Source: Bacillota bacterium
GTDB lineage: Bacteria > Bacillota > Clostridia > Lachnospirales > Lachnospiraceae
Direction of reading: 5' to 3'
Assembly (NCBI GenBank): GCA_023398615.1
Contig: JAEWSD010000035.1
Span: 1-24,734, forward strand
DNA length: 24,734 bases
Shown piece by piece: positions 22,375 through 24,734 of the stretch (position 1 is the first letter of the stretch; every line of letters begins with the position of its first letter). A program made the position numbers and the translations under genes. The notes beneath the pieces were generated by a model, which did not search any database, was not told the origin of the DNA, and saw only the letters and a list, made by a program, of their open reading frames with translations.

Positions 22375-24396
22375 ATGCCGCATATGGAGAAAGAGTTAAT
22401 TCATTTATTTCAATTAAAAGAAAATGACTTGCGTACGGATACCATCAGCCAGGCAAAAACCGCAATCGATAAAGGGATTCACATAGGAGGTGCTTATTCC
22501 TCCATTCTGCCGATGACCGTATTATATTACGGCGGGTACATCGATTTGGATATCAGCCGGCCGACAAATCCCCTGAAAGACAAGTTTATTCTAAGCAAGG
22601 GACATGCTGTGGCTGCCTTGGCTTCCGTTTATGCGGATATGGGATATTTCGACAAATCGTTACTGAAGAATTCCAGGTCCTATGACAGCCTGCTTAAGGG
22701 ACATCCGGGGCCCATTCTTCCCGGAGTACCTGTTTCTACCGGGCCGTTAGGGCATGGAATATCGATATCCTGCGGCTTTGCCGAGTACAGCAGGGCGATC
22801 GGCGGCGGGGATATTTACTGTATGACGGGCGACGGTGAATTGCAGGAAGGTTCTAACTGGGAAGGAATACAGTATGCGGCATCAAGGCATCTTGATAATA
22901 TCTGTGTTATTGTGGACAGGAATAACGGGCAGAGTGACTGCATGAACCAGCTTGTTGTGAGCCTGGGAGAACTGGCTGAGAAGTTTAAGGCCTTCGGCTG
23001 GCAGGTTTATGACCTGGACGGGGCAAGTATAGATGCCATGTGCGAGGCCTTTGGCAGCTTTAAGAAAGGGGTTCGGAACGGTAAGCCTACGGTTATTATA
23101 TCGAATACGGTGAAGGGATACGGCGGATGTGCCGGTATAACGGTTTCCCATAAGGCAAAGATATCGGAGGACATACTGGAAGGTGAACTGGCGGCACTGG
23201 CAAGTCACAGGAATTCCATCTGTAAAACACTTCTTGGCACCGATGCGAAGATAGTCATGGAAGCCGCAGGGCGGATGAATTACCTGATAAAGACGGATAA
23301 GGATAATAAAGTTACCGCAATCGAGAAGGGTGAAGCCCGGGTATATACCGGAAAGGCTCCGGTTAGAGATAAGAAACTCAGTTACCGGAAGGAGAAACTT
23401 CCGCTTCTGGAAAAAGGTAAGGAATATGACTGCGATTCCATCGTGAAAAAAGTCATGTCCGTATTGGCAGAGGACGTACGTGTATGGTCCATTGATTCTG
23501 ACCTGGCCAATACAAGCGGGCTGCAGGAAGGCGTTGCTGCCGTTGATAAAGGAAGGGCTCTGAATGCGGGAATTGCAGAATCCCATATGATGTGTATGGC
23601 GGAAGCGCTTGCCGTGGAAGGCTGCAATGTGTGGAATAGTACCTTTTGCGTATTCTTTGACTGGAGGGCGCTCCGCAGGATCGCGGTAAGCTATCAGGAA
23701 CGCCTGGAAAGCATCGGGTCGGACGGATGGCTGAGTGAAGGGCACAATCTGGATATTACATTTCTCGGGACCGCGCCTAACCTGGAGACACAGACGAACG
23801 GGGCAACCCATATGGGAAACGATGATATCTGTGTTTTTGGTGAGGTCGCCCATCTGAAGATAATCGATATTTCCTGTCCTAACCAGTTGCTGAAGGTGAT
23901 GCAATGGATTGCGGAAGGCAATCGGGGACTGGTATATGTAAGAGTGCCGAGGTTTTCCATAGCTGCCTTATATCCGGAACCATATTCCTTCGAATACGGC
24001 AAAGGGTACTGGGTAAAAAGGGCGGCGGAATCCGACAAGGTTATTGTAAGCAGCGGCCGTGGAGTACATGAAGCATTGCTGGCCGCAAGACTGCTGGAAG
24101 AAAAGGGAGAGAAAATCAGTGTAATCGATATGCCGACCTTTGACGGCGGATTGTTTAAAGAACTGATTTCTTCAAAGAAACACATCCTGGTAGAGGAACA
24201 AAACAACGGCTATCTGTACCGGAAGCTCGGCAGGCTGCTGTTGGATGAGAATATCCGGGTCGGGAAGAATCAGATAGACGTGGTTAATTGTTCGGATGCG
24301 GGCAGCCAGGAAAGATTTATCCATTCGGGAACCTATGGGCAGATTACGAAGGCTTTGGGACTCGACGCGGACAACCTGGTGAAACGCCTTCGGTAA
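22375..24396 (+). CDS. Transketolase, single-chain, with divergent substrate pocket
   Basis: This cytoplasmic TPP enzyme has 673 residues. The TPP motif runs from G152-D153-G154-E155 to N183-N184 (GDGELQEG...DRNNG). His residues in LSKGHA and GPLGHG match transketolases, and the catalytic Glu402 is in AGIAESHM. In the pyrimidine domain, Ala467 stands where yeast transketolase has His469, and Asn475 where it has Asp477, while His479 matches His481. The usual Arg in the TRK/ATR segment (yeast Arg359) also appears to be missing. These residues bind the phosphate and a substrate hydroxyl. An ATG at 22384 is an alternative start. Clostridia often split transketolase in two, but here both halves are in one chain. 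It probably acts on a substrate that is not a normal phosphorylated sugar. Confidence 0.9.
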   Translation: MPHMEKELIHLFQLKENDLRTDTISQAKTAIDKGIHIGGAYSSILPMTVLYYGGYIDLDISRPTNPLKDKFILSKGHAVAALASVYADMGYFDKSLLKNSRSYDSLLKGHPGPILPGVPVSTGPLGHGISISCGFAEYSRAIGGGDIYCMTGDGELQEGSNWEGIQYAASRHLDNICVIVDRNNGQSDCMNQLVVSLGELAEKFKAFGWQVYDLDGASIDAMCEAFGSFKKGVRNGKPTVIISNTVKGYGGCAGITVSHKAKISEDILEGELAALASHRNSICKTLLGTDAKIVMEAAGRMNYLIKTDKDNKVTAIEKGEARVYTGKAPVRDKKLSYRKEKLPLLEKGKEYDCDSIVKKVMSVLAEDVRVWSIDSDLANTSGLQEGVAAVDKGRALNAGIAESHMMCMAEALAVEGCNVWNSTFCVFFDWRALRRIAVSYQERLESIGSDGWLSEGHNLDITFLGTAPNLETQTNGATHMGNDDICVFGEVAHLKIIDISCPNQLLKVMQWIAEGNRGLVYVRVPRFSIAALYPEPYSFEYGKGYWVKRAAESDKVIVSSGRGVHEALLAARLLEEKGEKISVIDMPTFDGGLFKELISSKKHILVEEQNNGYLYRKLGRLLLDENIRVGKNQIDVVNCSDAGSQERFIHSGTYGQITKALGLDADNLVKRLR

Positions 24397-24402
24397 ATGC
24401 AG

Positions 24403-24515
24403 AGGTAATTGCGAAACTCCTTTTTGTGTCTGCTGATGTTCCCAACAAACAGTAACGTCAGACGGAAAACACGTCGGAACAATCACAGACACAATTAAGA
24501 GTTTCGCAAATACCT
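24403..24515. repeat. Long imperfect inverted repeat between transketolase and dehydrogenase genes
   Basis: Arms of 30 bp (24403-24432 and 24486-24515) match at 26 of 30 positions, with the core TTGCGAAACTC identical. Inside, TGATGTTCC (24434-24442) and GGAACAATCA (24477-24485... on the other arm, reading TTGTTCC in reverse complement) extend the pairing. No T-run and no clear flanking direct repeats are seen. It could be a MITE-like or REP-like element or an mRNA-stabilising structure. Confidence 0.6.
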
Positions 24516-24543
24516 AAAAATAATAAGAGAAAGGGATGCCAAT

Positions 24544-24734
24544 ATGAATAAATTGAAATACTACTGTAACGGTGAATACAGGGAATCTAAGACAGGTACT
24601 TATTATGAGCTACATGATCCGAGTACCGGTAAGGCTACGGGGCAGGTTCCCTGCTGCACCAACGAGGAGGTACTCGAAGCGATAGAAGCCGCGAAAGCCG
24701 CATATCCCGGCTGGAGCCGGACACCGGCGATTAA
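24544..24734 (+). CDS. Aldehyde dehydrogenase, methylmalonate-semialdehyde dehydrogenase-like (3' end missing)
   Basis: The first 63 residues of an NAD(P)-dependent aldehyde dehydrogenase are visible before the window ends. YYCNGEYRESKTGTYYELHD followed by PSTGKATGQVP and EEVLEAIEAAKAAYPGWSRTP is the typical N-terminal pattern of MMSDH/IolA-type and related semialdehyde dehydrogenases. AAAGGG lies about 9 bases before the ATG. The catalytic Cys is outside the window. Following the transketolase, it may oxidise the small aldehyde left by aldolase or transketolase action; whether it is CoA-acylating cannot be told from this part. Confidence 0.88.
   Translation, partial: MNKLKYYCNGEYRESKTGTYYELHDPSTGKATGQVPCCTNEEVLEAIEAAKAAYPGWSRTPAI

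Noticed and set aside
22882..23904. Long open frame of about 340 codons on the minus strand
   Set aside because: It is fully antisense to the well-supported transketolase gene, has no family resemblance and no ribosome site; it follows from the codon usage of the plus-strand gene.
1..24734. CRISPR arrays, tRNA or rRNA genes, phage or transposase genes
   Set aside because: I saw no regularly spaced repeats, no cloverleaf or rRNA sequence and no transposase or integrase reading frame in the window.

Overview
This window looks like a piece of a Clostridia chromosome, probably Lachnospiraceae-like (inferred from style, not from a marker gene). It has AT-rich intergenic DNA with near-consensus sigma-A promoters, strong AGGAGG-type ribosome sites, CUT1 sugar ABC transporters that lack a local ATPase, and a YesM-type histidine kinase paired with an AraC-type response regulator. 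Every gene I can support is on the + strand. Nearly all serve uptake and breakdown of sugars or sugar acids.

Region A (about 1-9970). The end of one sugar permease and a second complete permease come first. Next is a ROK repressor with its own promoter and a strong terminator. A perfect consensus promoter (2897-2925) then drives an FGGY sugar kinase and a DUF1537-type acid-sugar kinase. After a 159-bp gap holding a large stem-loop come an Asp/Glu-racemase-like protein, a very short TIM-barrel remnant, an L-fucose-isomerase-like enzyme, a class II aldolase and a small AllA/cupin-like protein. A clean terminator closes the run.

Region B (about 10128-24734). A promoter with a leader hairpin precedes a response regulator/sensor kinase pair and a terminator. 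A second transporter operon follows from a TTGACC-17-TATAAT promoter: lipoprotein binding protein, attenuator-like hairpin, two permeases, a GH4 alpha-galactosidase-like enzyme, a PfkB kinase, and then a second copy of the isomerase, aldolase and cupin-like trio. A palindromic MITE-like element with 8-bp flanking direct repeats separates this from an RpiB/LacAB-type isomerase, a single-chain transketolase with an unusual active site, another long inverted repeat, and the start of an aldehyde dehydrogenase cut by the window edge.

Working model (inference). Two related substrates enter through two CUT1 importers. GH4 may release a monosaccharide from a glycoside. Each branch then isomerises an aldose to a ketose (isomerase), phosphorylates it (FGGY/DUF1537 in A, PfkB in B), cleaves it (class II aldolase), and uses the cupin-like protein in an unknown step. 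The RpiB-like protein, transketolase and dehydrogenase may handle the remaining short aldehyde. The most notable points are the duplicated three-gene core with different kinases, a transketolase that has lost residues used for phosphate and hydroxyl recognition, an internally deleted TIM-barrel gene, and two intergenic palindromic elements.
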